From assembly GCA_046329535.1 (NCBI GenBank), contig JAXLUN010000008.1:62001-126000 (forward strand): a stretch of DNA of 64,000 nt. The letters run 5' to 3'. The notes under the pieces are model-generated. The model ran no database searches. It was given only the letters and a program-made list of their open reading frames with translations, and was not told where the DNA came from. The translations under genes were made by a program, and so were the position numbers. This document shows, piece by piece, positions 8,391-15,803 of this stretch. How positions within the stretch are numbered: position 1 is the stretch's first letter; every line of letters starts with the position of its first letter. This DNA is from Bog-950 sp046329535. Its GTDB lineage: Bacteria > Bacteroidota > Bacteroidia > Chitinophagales > LD1.

Positions 8391-9944
8391 TTATTGTTTG
8401 ATGAATTTTGCATAGTGACCATTGTATCCAACCAAATAAATCCCTGACTCTAATTCATAAAGAGGCAAAACGGTTTTGCTTTCGCTTACAGAAATGCGCA
8501 ACATTTCGCGGCCTGCAAAATTCAGCACTCTGATTTCGCCACCCTTAGCAGGTGTAGATATATTCAAAAAATTAGTAGCAGGGTTAGGATAGATTGACAA
8601 AGCGACTTCGCTTTCGCTTTCAGTTATTCCTGTTGGTGTGCTCAGTTTATATAACTCTGTACCTTTTACGTCATACTTACCGGCAAAATACAAACTACCA
8701 TTAAACTCAAAAAAATTGTATGCTAAGTTATCCGCAACAGAAGTTTGCGGGTTATAAACAACCGTTGTGCCCAGCACAGTACCATCCGATTGAAACAATT
8801 GGCTAGTGTTAGTCACACAGTCTTTAGCTCCAAAATAAAACTTGCCGTTATATGCCGTGTATTGACCGGGTCTGGAGCTGAAAGCCGGGTCCGTTACACA
8901 TAAATCCTTAAACATGGCGGTATTGGAAGGGTTTCCATCAGTGACCCATGGCTCGAATCCCTTGTTATTGTGGCTGGCAGAAAAAAATAATAGGTTATTG
9001 AACACAAAGGGCTGAGCACTGGAAATAGAAACACTCTCATCTGAATCGAAGAAGATGGAAGTACCGGATGAAGTACCATCTGTAACACAAACCTCGTTAC
9101 CCTCCGGGTTCAGCGAACTGCTGAAATACAACTTGTTTTTGTAATGGGTAAACGAACTCATACTGTAATACTTGCGGGTGGCTAACTGGCTCACCTGATT
9201 GTTTGCAGGATTAATAGTAAAGATGGAATCGTTCATAGAGTAAACTAATAGAGACGAAATTGAATCAACGCCATCAATATAACTGGACTGACCGAAATGG
9301 GTATTGATTACTTGCATGCCCGGGATGGTAGCATCGGTGCAATACAAATCTGTTTTTACCCCTCGGTTTACACAGAAGTAAATTTTATTATTCCAGATGA
9401 ATAAATCGCGCGGATAACCTCCGATAGTTCCGGCTTCAAAATCCCAAAACATATAGGTGCCTGCTTCAGTTCCATCGGTTACCCATAATTCATTGCCGTA
9501 GGCACTGTCAGTAGCAGAAAAATAAAGTAGACCGTTGTAGTTTACAAAATCGGCAGCTGCGCAATACTTGCCCGGGTAAATGTCTTTAACCACTTGCGTG
9601 CCCGCAGAAGTTCCATCGGTTGAAAACAATTTAGATTTATTAGCTCCTGTAGTTATGTTGAGGAACACTTTGTTGTTTAAAATACCGTGCCCTCCATAAT
9701 AAAATTCAGTGTGATAAGGACAGGAGATACATTCTACCGCTGAAGTAGATGCATCTAAAGTATAAAGCGCGTTTCCGGAGGCGTTTTCTGCTGTTAAGTA
9801 TAATTTACCCGCATGCTGAAACAAAGGCTTGGGATTGCCATCGCCTGCAGCGTTAAACTCATGAACAAAATCAATTTGTTGTGCAGCGGTCTGATTAATA
9901 ACAAGTAAGACACTAATGGTAACGTGAAGTAATCTTTTTATCAT
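8391..9944 (-). CDS. Secreted ELWVTDGT-repeat propeller protein with T9SS sorting domain
   Basis: 517 residues with signal peptide MIKRLLHVTISVLLVINQTAAQ. The body carries repeats built on [EL]-[LF]-x-x-TDGT-x-x-GT-x-x-x-[KF]D. Clear copies are LFSTDGTSAGTQVVKD, ELWVTDGTEAGTYMFWD, LYCTDATIPGMQ, EVCVTDGTSSGTSIFFD, EPWVTDGNPSNTAMFKD and LFQSDGTVLGTTVVY. Between them run strands of the form N-G-x-LYF-x-A, giving a beta-propeller. The final 80 residues are a T9SS sorting domain (LSIYPNPATNFLNIS, GREMLRISV, GIYLVGYNGHYAKFIKQ). ELWVTDGT proteins are common and multi-copy in Bacteroidota, are exported, and have no established function. It is downstream of, and on the same strand as, the nuo operon but 200 bp away behind stem-loops, so probably separately expressed. 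Confidence 0.85.
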   Translation of the reverse strand: MIKRLLHVTISVLLVINQTAAQQIDFVHEFNAAGDGNPKPLFQHAGKLYLTAENASGNALYTLDASTSAVECISCPYHTEFYYGGHGILNNKVFLNITTGANKSKLFSTDGTSAGTQVVKDIYPGKYCAAADFVNYNGLLYFSATDSAYGNELWVTDGTEAGTYMFWDFEAGTIGGYPRDLFIWNNKIYFCVNRGVKTDLYCTDATIPGMQVINTHFGQSSYIDGVDSISSLLVYSMNDSIFTINPANNQVSQLATRKYYSMSSFTHYKNKLYFSSSLNPEGNEVCVTDGTSSGTSIFFDSDESVSISSAQPFVFNNLLFFSASHNNKGFEPWVTDGNPSNTAMFKDLCVTDPAFSSRPGQYTAYNGKFYFGAKDCVTNTSQLFQSDGTVLGTTVVYNPQTSVADNLAYNFFEFNGSLYFAGKYDVKGTELYKLSTPTGITESESEVALSIYPNPATNFLNISTPAKGGEIRVLNFAGREMLRISVSESKTVLPLYELESGIYLVGYNGHYAKFIKQ

Positions 9945-10021
9945 AGCAAATTAGTTTAACATAATGATAAGTAATTTTCTCGGTCTTTCAATAAACTGAC
10001 GCAAGGAACCAACGCTTCTAG

Positions 10022-10072
10022 CTTCGTCATCATGTGTATCAATTTATCGGATGGCTCAGCCTCAAAGTGTTT
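10022..10072 (-). pseudogene. Second relic resembling the nuoF 3' end
   Basis: These 51 bases match 10561-10611 inside nuoF at 40 of 51 positions without gaps and on the same strand. The implied peptide is KHFEAEPSDKLIHMMTK against NuoF KHFEAEPWEKVKHLMAK. Upstream of it on minus an in-frame TAA follows within 7 codons. Past the match the frame continues without NuoF likeness to a stop near 9959. It lies between the start of the ELWVTDGT gene and the NTF2-like gene. It may be the remnant of a duplicated nuoF tail. Confidence 0.5.
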
Positions 10073-10128
10073 CAGTCTTTTACTTCCTTACTAGTGAAGG
10101 GGTATCACTTACCAGCATGTTACCCCTT

Positions 10129-10163
10129 TTCTTAAAGGTGGGTGAGACACCCGCCTTTAAGAA
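10129..10163 (-). terminator. Long stem-loop at the end of the nuo transcript
   Basis: A 16-bp stem (TTCTTAAAGGTGGGTG with CACCCGCCTTTAAGAA, one G-T pair) closes a 3-base loop and overlaps the stop of the NTF2-like gene. A second hairpin with an 8-bp stem (AAGGGGTA/TACCCCTT, 10097-10104 and 10121-10128) adjoins it. There is no T tract after the stem on minus, so this is not a textbook intrinsic terminator. It may end or stabilise the nuo mRNA. Confidence 0.4.
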
Positions 10164-10537
10164 ATCTGTACTTTATTCGAACTGTGACAATGAATAATCT
10201 TCCATTCTTCATTTGTATAAACGAACACAGCCGTTTCTGTGGCATGGATAGTCATTTGTTTTTCACCAAAGCTCCCGATAAATAAAACTGCATAAGTAGC
10301 TACTGCTAAATCTGCAGATGACGCAATCATCTTAAAGTTGTCGATTTGGTGACTTTCATTCTGCCAGGTATCTGCCTTCAAAAAGCTCAGAAACGAACTT
10401 TTACTTTGAACTACACACTTGTCAGTGTAATAAGTAAAATCAGGATGTAGAAGTTGTTCGAATGCAACCCAGTTTTTAGAAACAAAATGGGTATAGAATG
10501 TTTTGAGAACAGTTTCTATCTGTGGCTTATCTTCCAT
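10157..10537 (-). CDS. NTF2-like (SnoaL/DUF4440-type) protein after nuoF
   Basis: 126 residues from ATG 10537, two bases past the TAG of nuoF (10540-10542), so probably translated from the nuo mRNA. The sequence has the cone-shaped NTF2-like plan. A helix at IETVLKTFYTHFVSKNWVAFEQLL is followed by HPDFTYYTD, strands NFKMIASSADLAVATYAVLFIG, and closing strands TAVFVYTNEEWKIIHCHSS. The W-KI-x-H-x-H-S ending is typical of DUF4440/SnoaL-like ketosteroid-isomerase relatives. No signal peptide. NTF2-like proteins include enzymes and ligand-binding or assembly factors, so the function cannot be read from the fold. Its place directly after nuoF, where nuoG would usually be, is odd. An upstream in-frame extension to 10591 would overlap nuoF by 52 bp and is not preferred. 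Confidence 0.75.
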   Translation of the reverse strand: MEDKPQIETVLKTFYTHFVSKNWVAFEQLLHPDFTYYTDKCVVQSKSSFLSFLKADTWQNESHQIDNFKMIASSADLAVATYAVLFIGSFGEKQMTIHATETAVFVYTNEEWKIIHCHSSNKVQIS

Positions 10538-10539
10538 TA

Positions 10540-11913
10540 CTACACCGCTACTGCCTCTTCCTTCGCCATCAGGTGTTTTACTTTTTCCCAAGGCTCGGCT
10601 TCAAAGTGTTTGCGGTCGTGTACCTTTTCGGGGTAGCGCACGTGATATTCAAACTCGTGGCGGAAGTGGCGGATAGCTGCCGCTACCGGCCATGCAGCCG
10701 CATCGCCAAGAGGGCAAATAGTATTGCCTTCTATTTTGCGCTGTATATCCCACAGCAGGTCAATATCTTCCATACTGCCGTAGCCGTGCTCCAGCCTCCA
10801 GGTTACTTTTTCCAGCCAACCGGTTCCTTCGCGGCAAGGCGAACATTGTCCGCAACTTTCGTGGTGGTAAAAACGTGAGAAATTCCAAGTGTTGCGCACC
10901 ACGCATTGACGGTCGTCATACACAATAAATCCACCCGAACCAATCATACTGCCGGTGGCAAAACCACCATCGCTCATGCTCTCGTAAGTCATTAAGCGGG
11001 TTTCGTCTTTAGCTGTTTTAAATAAAAGATTGGCCGGAAGAATAGGTACCGAACTTCCACCCGGCACACAAGCCTTCAGCGGTCTGTCGGTTTGCATACC
11101 GCCCAGATATTCATCACTCATCACAAACTCTTCAACCGGCACACCAAGTTCAATTTCATATACTCCCGGATTCTTGATGTTACCCGAAGCCGAAATCAGT
11201 TTGGTTCCGGTGCTTTTGCCAATACCTATTTTAGCATATTCACCACCACCGTTCTGTACAATCCAAGGAATGTTCATGATGCTCTCTACATTGTTGACCA
11301 CCGTGGGGTTACCATACAAACCCACCACTGCTGGAAATGGAGGTTTAATACGTGGGTTACCACGCTTTCCTTCCAGACTTTCAATCAGGGCAGTTTCTTC
11401 ACCGCAAATGTAAGCTCCAGCACCGCAGGTAACATACAGGTCTAAATCGTAGCCGCTGCCTTTAATATTTTTACCCAACCAGCCATTGGCATAAGCCTCG
11501 TTAATAGCACGCTCCAGAATGCGATACACCCACATGTATTCACCACGAATGTAGATGTAGGAAAGATGAACTTCAAGCGCAATACTGGAGGCAATCATTC
11601 CCTCCACCAAGAGGTGGGGTAGTTTCTCCATTAAATATCTATCCTTAAAAGTGCCCGGTTCCGACTCATCGGCATTGCAAACCAGATGACGGGGGCGGCC
11701 ACTTTTCTTGTCGATAAAACTCCACTTCATACCCGTAGGGAAACCGGCACCTCCCCTTCCGCGAAGGCCACTCTTCTTTACTTCCTCTACAATATCGTTA
11801 GGCGCCATTTTCAGCGCTTTCTCTACCGATTCATAACCGCCTTTGCTACGGTAAACTTCATAGGTATGAATGTTAGGAACGTTAACGTGTTCGAGTAATA
11901 TTTTCTTGCCCAT
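10540..11913 (-). CDS. nuoF: NADH-quinone oxidoreductase subunit F (NADH-binding, FMN, 4Fe-4S)
   Basis: Subunit of the peripheral arm of complex I that oxidises NADH through FMN. 457 residues, the usual length. The nucleotide/FMN region is visible as GLRGRGGAGFPTGMKW (49-64) and CNADESEPGTFKDR (79-92), with GAYICGEETALIESLEG at 166-182. The cluster N3 ligands are Cys354, Cys357 and Cys360 in ESCGQCSPCREGTGW, with Cys400 in NTICPLGDAAAW. It is the last nuo gene of the operon. A small exported repeat protein separates it from nuoE by 22 and 45 bp gaps. The next gene on the strand is NTF2-like rather than nuoG. Two decayed sequences resembling its last 20 codons lie at 3.3 kb and 10.05 kb. Confidence 0.97.
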   Translation of the reverse strand: MGKKILLEHVNVPNIHTYEVYRSKGGYESVEKALKMAPNDIVEEVKKSGLRGRGGAGFPTGMKWSFIDKKSGRPRHLVCNADESEPGTFKDRYLMEKLPHLLVEGMIASSIALEVHLSYIYIRGEYMWVYRILERAINEAYANGWLGKNIKGSGYDLDLYVTCGAGAYICGEETALIESLEGKRGNPRIKPPFPAVVGLYGNPTVVNNVESIMNIPWIVQNGGGEYAKIGIGKSTGTKLISASGNIKNPGVYEIELGVPVEEFVMSDEYLGGMQTDRPLKACVPGGSSVPILPANLLFKTAKDETRLMTYESMSDGGFATGSMIGSGGFIVYDDRQCVVRNTWNFSRFYHHESCGQCSPCREGTGWLEKVTWRLEHGYGSMEDIDLLWDIQRKIEGNTICPLGDAAAWPVAAAIRHFRHEFEYHVRYPEKVHDRKHFEAEPWEKVKHLMAKEEAVAV

Positions 11914-11958
11914 AGTTTATTTCATTATGAAGAATCCTTCTAAACAAGCATTCTTCTT

Positions 11959-12297
11959 TTAATACATCAATTGTTTTTTGCTGCTGCTTTTCCAGCCCGC
12001 ATCGCTTTTATAATCGGCAAAGTAAACCTTGAGATCAGCATCGCTGGCATAGTCTACGAAGAAGATTTTCTTCTTGGCATCACTGGCATAGTCTGTAAAA
12101 AACCAAATCCCGTTATTATCGCCAGCATCGCTTTTATACTTGGCTTTGTAAACTACTAAATCGGCATCGCTGCTGTATTTCACTACATAGACCTTAACAT
12201 CTGCATCACTTTTATATTTCACGCTATAAACAGTCTGTGCTTGAGTAATGAAATTGAACATCAGCATAATGGCAGAAACGAAGAGTAATTTTTTCAT
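11959..12297 (-). CDS. Small exported Y-x-SDAD repeat protein (DUF6150-like) inside the nuo operon
   Basis: 112 residues with signal peptide MKKLLFVSAIMLMFNFITQAQ. The mature part is six short tandem units of 12-19 residues built on [VATF]-x-Y-x-SDA-[DGK] followed by VKVY/LVVY/KIFF-type strands: VKYKSDAD, VKYSSDAD, AKYKSDAG, TDYASDAK, VDYASDAD, ADYKSDAG. This resembles the Bacteroidota family I know as DUF6150, where the unit is often KYRSQAD; that assignment is from memory. The alternation of strand and acidic turn suggests a small beta solenoid or sheet, and the D-A-D turns could bind a cation, which is inference. It lies between nuoE (22 bp upstream) and nuoF (45 bp downstream), so it should be co-transcribed with complex I though exported. 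No role in respiration is established. Confidence 0.8.
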   Translation of the reverse strand: MKKLLFVSAIMLMFNFITQAQTVYSVKYKSDADVKVYVVKYSSDADLVVYKAKYKSDAGDNNGIWFFTDYASDAKKKIFFVDYASDADLKVYFADYKSDAGWKSSSKKQLMY

Positions 12298-12319
12298 ACG
12301 AATATTGGATTTAACTGAA

Positions 12320-12856
12320 TTAAACTTTACTGATAGTTTCCACTTTTCCGGCTCGGCAGTTGTCTATCAGATTATCTATTTTTTCGGTATTAAGAAACTC
12401 ATGATAGAAATCGCCTAACTGTAGCATGGGTGCATAGCCACAGGCTCCTAAACACTCCACCCCTTTTACACTAAACATTCCATCGGGCGTTACTTCTCCT
12501 TCAGCAACACCCAGCTTTTGACAGGTATATTCTATCATATCTTCTGCCCCGCGGGTTACACAGCAACTGGTGCGACAAAACTCCAACATATACTTACCTA
12601 CAGGTTTCTGGTTATACATACTGTAAAACGAAGCCACTTCGTAAACCTCGATAGGTTTAATGCTTAGTAACTCGGCAACCTTATCCATAGCTTCTACACT
12701 TAACCAGTCGTCATTATCATTCTGCAACTCATGCAGCACAGTGATTAAAGCACTTTTCTGTTTCCCTTTCGGAAAACGGGTCTTCAACTCCGCCACACGT
12801 GCCAAAAAACGCTCGGTTACTTTTACTTCTTTGTTACTCTTTGCAACTACACTCAT
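12320..12856 (-). CDS. nuoE: NADH-quinone oxidoreductase subunit E (2Fe-2S)
   Basis: 178 residues from ATG 12856; a TTG at 12883 would add nine residues and is less likely. Thioredoxin-like [2Fe-2S] subunit that binds cluster N1a beside NuoF. The four ligands are in the right spacing: Cys94 and Cys99 (CRTSCC) and Cys135 and Cys139 (VECLGACGYAPMLQ). An N-terminal helical part (WLSVEAMDKVAELLSI, VYEVASFYSMYNQKPVGKY) is standard. It lies 51 bp after nuoD; the gap holds the imperfect palindrome TCCCCTTCAGGGGA (12885-12898). Confidence 0.96.
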   Translation of the reverse strand: MSVVAKSNKEVKVTERFLARVAELKTRFPKGKQKSALITVLHELQNDNDDWLSVEAMDKVAELLSIKPIEVYEVASFYSMYNQKPVGKYMLEFCRTSCCVTRGAEDMIEYTCQKLGVAEGEVTPDGMFSVKGVECLGACGYAPMLQLGDFYHEFLNTEKIDNLIDNCRAGKVETISKV

Positions 12857-12907
12857 GTCTTGTATTTGTCTTTTTGTATTCAAGTCCCCTTCAGGGGATT
12901 TAGGGGT

Positions 12908-14149
12908 TTACGCATCTAATTCACCGGCTATCACATTGAGCGAACTCATAATCAATATAGCATCGCTCAGGTAACCACCTTTAATCATTTCGGTAAATGC
13001 CTGATAATAAATAAAGCATGGTCTGCGGAAATGCAAACGGTAAGGAACCCGACTTCCGTCACTGATCAAGTAAAAACCAAGTTCTCCATTACCGCCTTCC
13101 ACACAGTTATACACCTCACCTTTGGGAACCGGAATTTCGCCCATCACAATTTTGAAGTGATAGATAAGCGCCTCCATGCTGGTATAGACTTCCTCTTTAG
13201 GTGGCAGATAATAGTCCGGCACATCGGCATGGTAAGGTCCTTCGGGTATCTTGTCCAATGCCTGTTGAATAATGCGCAGACTCTGCCATATTTCTGCATT
13301 ACGAACACAATATCGGTCGTATGTATCACCTGATTTACCAACCGGAATATCAAATTCAAAATCCTGATAAGAAGAATATGGATTAGCTACACGGATATCA
13401 TAATCAACTCCTGTCGCGCGCAGATTGGGCCCGGTAAAGCCATAGCTGATAGCTTTCTCGGCACTAATACCTCCTACGTGGATACAACGATCCATAAAAA
13501 TACGATTGCGAGAAACCAGGGCTTCAAATTCTTTAAATGCTACTGGAAACTCTTTCATAAAAGCATGAATTTTACGAAAACCGGTATCGCTCAAATCTCT
13601 TTCCAAACCACCTATACGACCCATATTGGTAGTTAAACGGGCACCGCACAACTCTTCGTAAATTTCATAAATCTTTTCGCGGTATTGCATCACATACAGG
13701 AAGCCGGTAAATGCACCGCTGTCAACGGCCAAAATAGAATTGCAAATGAGATGGTCAGAGATACGTGCAAGTTCCATCAGAATAACCCGAAGATATTGTG
13801 CCCGTTTGGGAACTTCAACACCCAATAGTTTTTCTACCGTCATCCACCAGCCAAAATTGTTGATAGGTGATGAACAATAGTTCATGCGATCGGTAAGTGG
13901 AGTAATTTGGTAAAACGGACGATTTTCGGCAATTTTTTCAAAAGCACGATGGATATATCCAACCGTTTGCTCAGCATCTACAATCTTTTCGCCATCCATG
14001 AGCAATACATTCTGGAAAATTCCGTGTGTAGCCGGGTGAGTGGGACCGAGATTGAGAATCGACAATTCACTGCCGTCTTCATTCTCCCGCTGACGAATCA
14101 TGTCAGCATATTTCTCTTCAATAGTAAGTGGGGTCAGTATATTGCTCAT
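12908..14149 (-). CDS. nuoD: NADH-quinone oxidoreductase subunit D (49-kDa type)
   Basis: 413 residues, a normal length for a separate NuoD. It forms the quinone cavity together with NuoB. The conserved LNLGPTHPATHG motif is at residues 32-43, carrying the His residues next to the quinone site. TTNMGRIGGLERD and the C-terminal SSLNVIAGELDA ending (compare the usual DPVxGExDR) are recognisable. It is separated from nuoC by 3 bp. NuoC and NuoD are separate here, unlike the fused NuoCD of enterobacteria. Confidence 0.97.
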   Translation of the reverse strand: MSNILTPLTIEEKYADMIRQRENEDGSELSILNLGPTHPATHGIFQNVLLMDGEKIVDAEQTVGYIHRAFEKIAENRPFYQITPLTDRMNYCSSPINNFGWWMTVEKLLGVEVPKRAQYLRVILMELARISDHLICNSILAVDSGAFTGFLYVMQYREKIYEIYEELCGARLTTNMGRIGGLERDLSDTGFRKIHAFMKEFPVAFKEFEALVSRNRIFMDRCIHVGGISAEKAISYGFTGPNLRATGVDYDIRVANPYSSYQDFEFDIPVGKSGDTYDRYCVRNAEIWQSLRIIQQALDKIPEGPYHADVPDYYLPPKEEVYTSMEALIYHFKIVMGEIPVPKGEVYNCVEGGNGELGFYLISDGSRVPYRLHFRRPCFIYYQAFTEMIKGGYLSDAILIMSSLNVIAGELDA

Positions 14150-14152
14150 GAT

Positions 14153-14677
14153 TTAGTTCAGATTTGCGTTAACAGGAACACGACCAAAGTATCGGTCATC
14201 CTTATCGGTTCTACCCTGATCTTCGAGCGGGAATTCTTTACGAAGCGGGAAGGAAACCATTTCATCCATATTCAGAATACGTTTTAAATCTGGGTGTCCG
14301 GTAAAAATGATCCCATAAAAATCGTAAGTTTCTCTCTCTTGCCAGTTGGCAGAATTAAACAAACCGGTAGCCGTTTCCAGTTCCGGCTGTTCTCCGTTCA
14401 GAAACACTTTGAATCTGACCCGAACATTATCCACCCAATTGTGCATATGATACACCACGGCAAATTGTCGGGCTGTTTCGTTATCAGGGTAATGAACCCC
14501 GCATATATCAGTAAGAAAATTAAAGCCTAATTCATCGCGCAAAAAGCGGATAGCTTCTGTATTTTTATCCGCAGTTACTTCAAAGGCGAGCATACCAAAC
14601 TCGTTGGTAAAGTCCTTTACATCCTCACCGAACTTAGCGGCTAGTTGCTCCTGAACTGTAGTATAATCTAATGCCAT
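14153..14677 (-). CDS. nuoC: NADH-quinone oxidoreductase subunit C (30-kDa type)
   Basis: 174 residues, no signal peptide. The family signature is near the C-terminus: ERETYDFYGIIFTGHPDLKRIL followed by FPLRKEFPLED. An earlier block FLTDICGVHYP and the strand pair FAVVYHMHN/VRVRFKVFL also match the 30-kDa subunit. It lies between nuoB (45 bp upstream) and nuoD (3 bp downstream). The nuoB-nuoC gap holds an inverted CTTCCCTT-acgg-GAAG element. It serves as structural support of the quinone module and carries no cofactor. Confidence 0.95.
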   Translation of the reverse strand: MALDYTTVQEQLAAKFGEDVKDFTNEFGMLAFEVTADKNTEAIRFLRDELGFNFLTDICGVHYPDNETARQFAVVYHMHNWVDNVRVRFKVFLNGEQPELETATGLFNSANWQERETYDFYGIIFTGHPDLKRILNMDEMVSFPLRKEFPLEDQGRTDKDDRYFGRVPVNANLN

Positions 14678-14722
14678 AGCTTGTATTTAACTCTTCCCTT
14701 ACGGGAAGATTAACAGGGATTT

Positions 14723-15289
14723 TTAAATCACATTAATTCCATAACTTGCCAGCAGAGCCTTGTATTCAGGAGTGCTTCTTCGGCTGTAGGCCTCGTTCTT
14801 AACCAAATCCTGCAATTTCATGATACCATCCAGAATCTGTTCCGGACGGGGGGGGCAACCCGGCACATATACATCTACCGGAATTACTTTATCAATTCCC
14901 TGCAAAACGGAGTAAGTATCAAAGACTCCACCCGAACAGGCACAGGCGCCAACCGAAATAACCCAGCGCGGTTCGGCCATCTGTTCATAAACCTGACGTA
15001 ACACAGGTGCCATCTTTTTGGCTATAGTTCCCATTACCAGCAACATATCTGCTTGGCGGGGTGAAAAACTGGGACGTTCAGAACCAAATCGGGCTAAATC
15101 GTAATTTGCTCCCATAGTTGCCATAAACTCAATTCCGCAGCAACTGGTGGCAAAAGGTAACGGCCAAAGAGATTTTGAACGGGCAAGTCCGATAAACTTG
15201 TCCATGGAAGTTAGCTGAAACCCCTGGCCGTTCCAGCCTTCTTTGGTTGGGGTTAACGGGACTTTCTGTTCTATTGTAAGTTCTGCCAT
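14723..15289 (-). CDS. nuoB: NADH-quinone oxidoreductase subunit B (cluster N2)
   Basis: 188 residues from ATG 15289 (an in-frame GTG at 15325 would add 12). It holds the terminal 4Fe-4S cluster N2 that reduces quinone. The unusual adjacent cysteines Cys50-Cys51 (FATSCCGIEFM), Cys116 (VGACACSGG) and Cys145 (VPGCPPRPE) are all present. SERPSFSPRQADMLLVMGT is the family block between them. There is an extra Cys118 (CAC where CAN is usual), probably harmless. It lies 69 bp after nuoA. Confidence 0.97.
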   Translation of the reverse strand: MAELTIEQKVPLTPTKEGWNGQGFQLTSMDKFIGLARSKSLWPLPFATSCCGIEFMATMGANYDLARFGSERPSFSPRQADMLLVMGTIAKKMAPVLRQVYEQMAEPRWVISVGACACSGGVFDTYSVLQGIDKVIPVDVYVPGCPPRPEQILDGIMKLQDLVKNEAYSRRSTPEYKALLASYGINVI

Positions 15290-15358
15290 AATATCAATTT
15301 GAAAATTTGCAATTGGAGTTAACACGCAATTACTGCACGAACTCTTTTATCCCCATCG

Positions 15359-15724
15359 TTATTCCCACTCAAGGGCACCCTTTTTAATTACATAGAAGAA
15401 GCCTAACAGCAACATACCCATAAACATGACCATCTTCCAGAGTCCGTCAAAGCCCATTTCCCGAAAGTTAACGGCCCAAGGATATAGAAATATAACCTCC
15501 ACATCGAACAGCACAAATAAAATAGCTACCAAAAAATACTTGACTGAAAAAGGAATACGGGCGTTTCCGTGTTGTGGAATTCCACACTCAAAAGTGGCGT
15601 CTTTTACTTTAGAATTTCTTCGTGGCCCAATATAGTGAGACAAAGTCAGCATCACGGCAATAAAAACCGCCACAAAAACGAACTGAATCAGAATAGGAAT
15701 ATACTCGGCATTAGGTGTAATCAT
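15359..15724 (-). CDS. nuoA: NADH-quinone oxidoreductase subunit A (membrane)
   Basis: 121 residues from ATG 15724; the TTG at 15748 overlaps the predicted promoter and is rejected. Three transmembrane helices are visible: IPILIQFVFVAVFIAVMLTLSHYIG, FLVAILFVLFDVEVIFLYPWAV and LWKMVMFMGMLLLGFFYVIKKG. The loop between the first two carries the conserved ATFECGIP with the quinone-site cysteine. ARIPFSVKYFL and FDVEVIFLYPWA are the NuoA signatures. First gene of the nuo operon. Confidence 0.96.
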   Translation of the reverse strand: MITPNAEYIPILIQFVFVAVFIAVMLTLSHYIGPRRNSKVKDATFECGIPQHGNARIPFSVKYFLVAILFVLFDVEVIFLYPWAVNFREMGFDGLWKMVMFMGMLLLGFFYVIKKGALEWE

Positions 15725-15745
15725 ATAAGGCTTTTTAAGCGAGGG

Positions 15746-15779
15746 CAAAAATAAACTTCATCCTCAGAATAAAAACCAA
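15746..15779 (-). promoter_or_regulatory. Predicted Bacteroidota-type promoter of the nuo operon
   Basis: On minus, TTG (15779-15777) is followed after 23 bases by TATTTTTG (15753-15746), matching the TTG-N17/23-TAnnTTTG form of Bacteroidota primary sigma promoters. It lies 21 bp upstream of the nuoA ATG, implying a short leader. Confidence 0.5.
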
Positions 15780-15803
15780 TTTACTAACAAATTGTTGCGG
15801 ATA

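Noticed and set aside
10454..11445. Plus-strand open frames over nuoF
   Set aside because: They lie antisense within a strongly conserved gene and carry no family features.
12857..12883. TTG start giving a longer NuoE
   Set aside because: The added nine residues have no counterpart in the family, and an ATG in the normal place exists.
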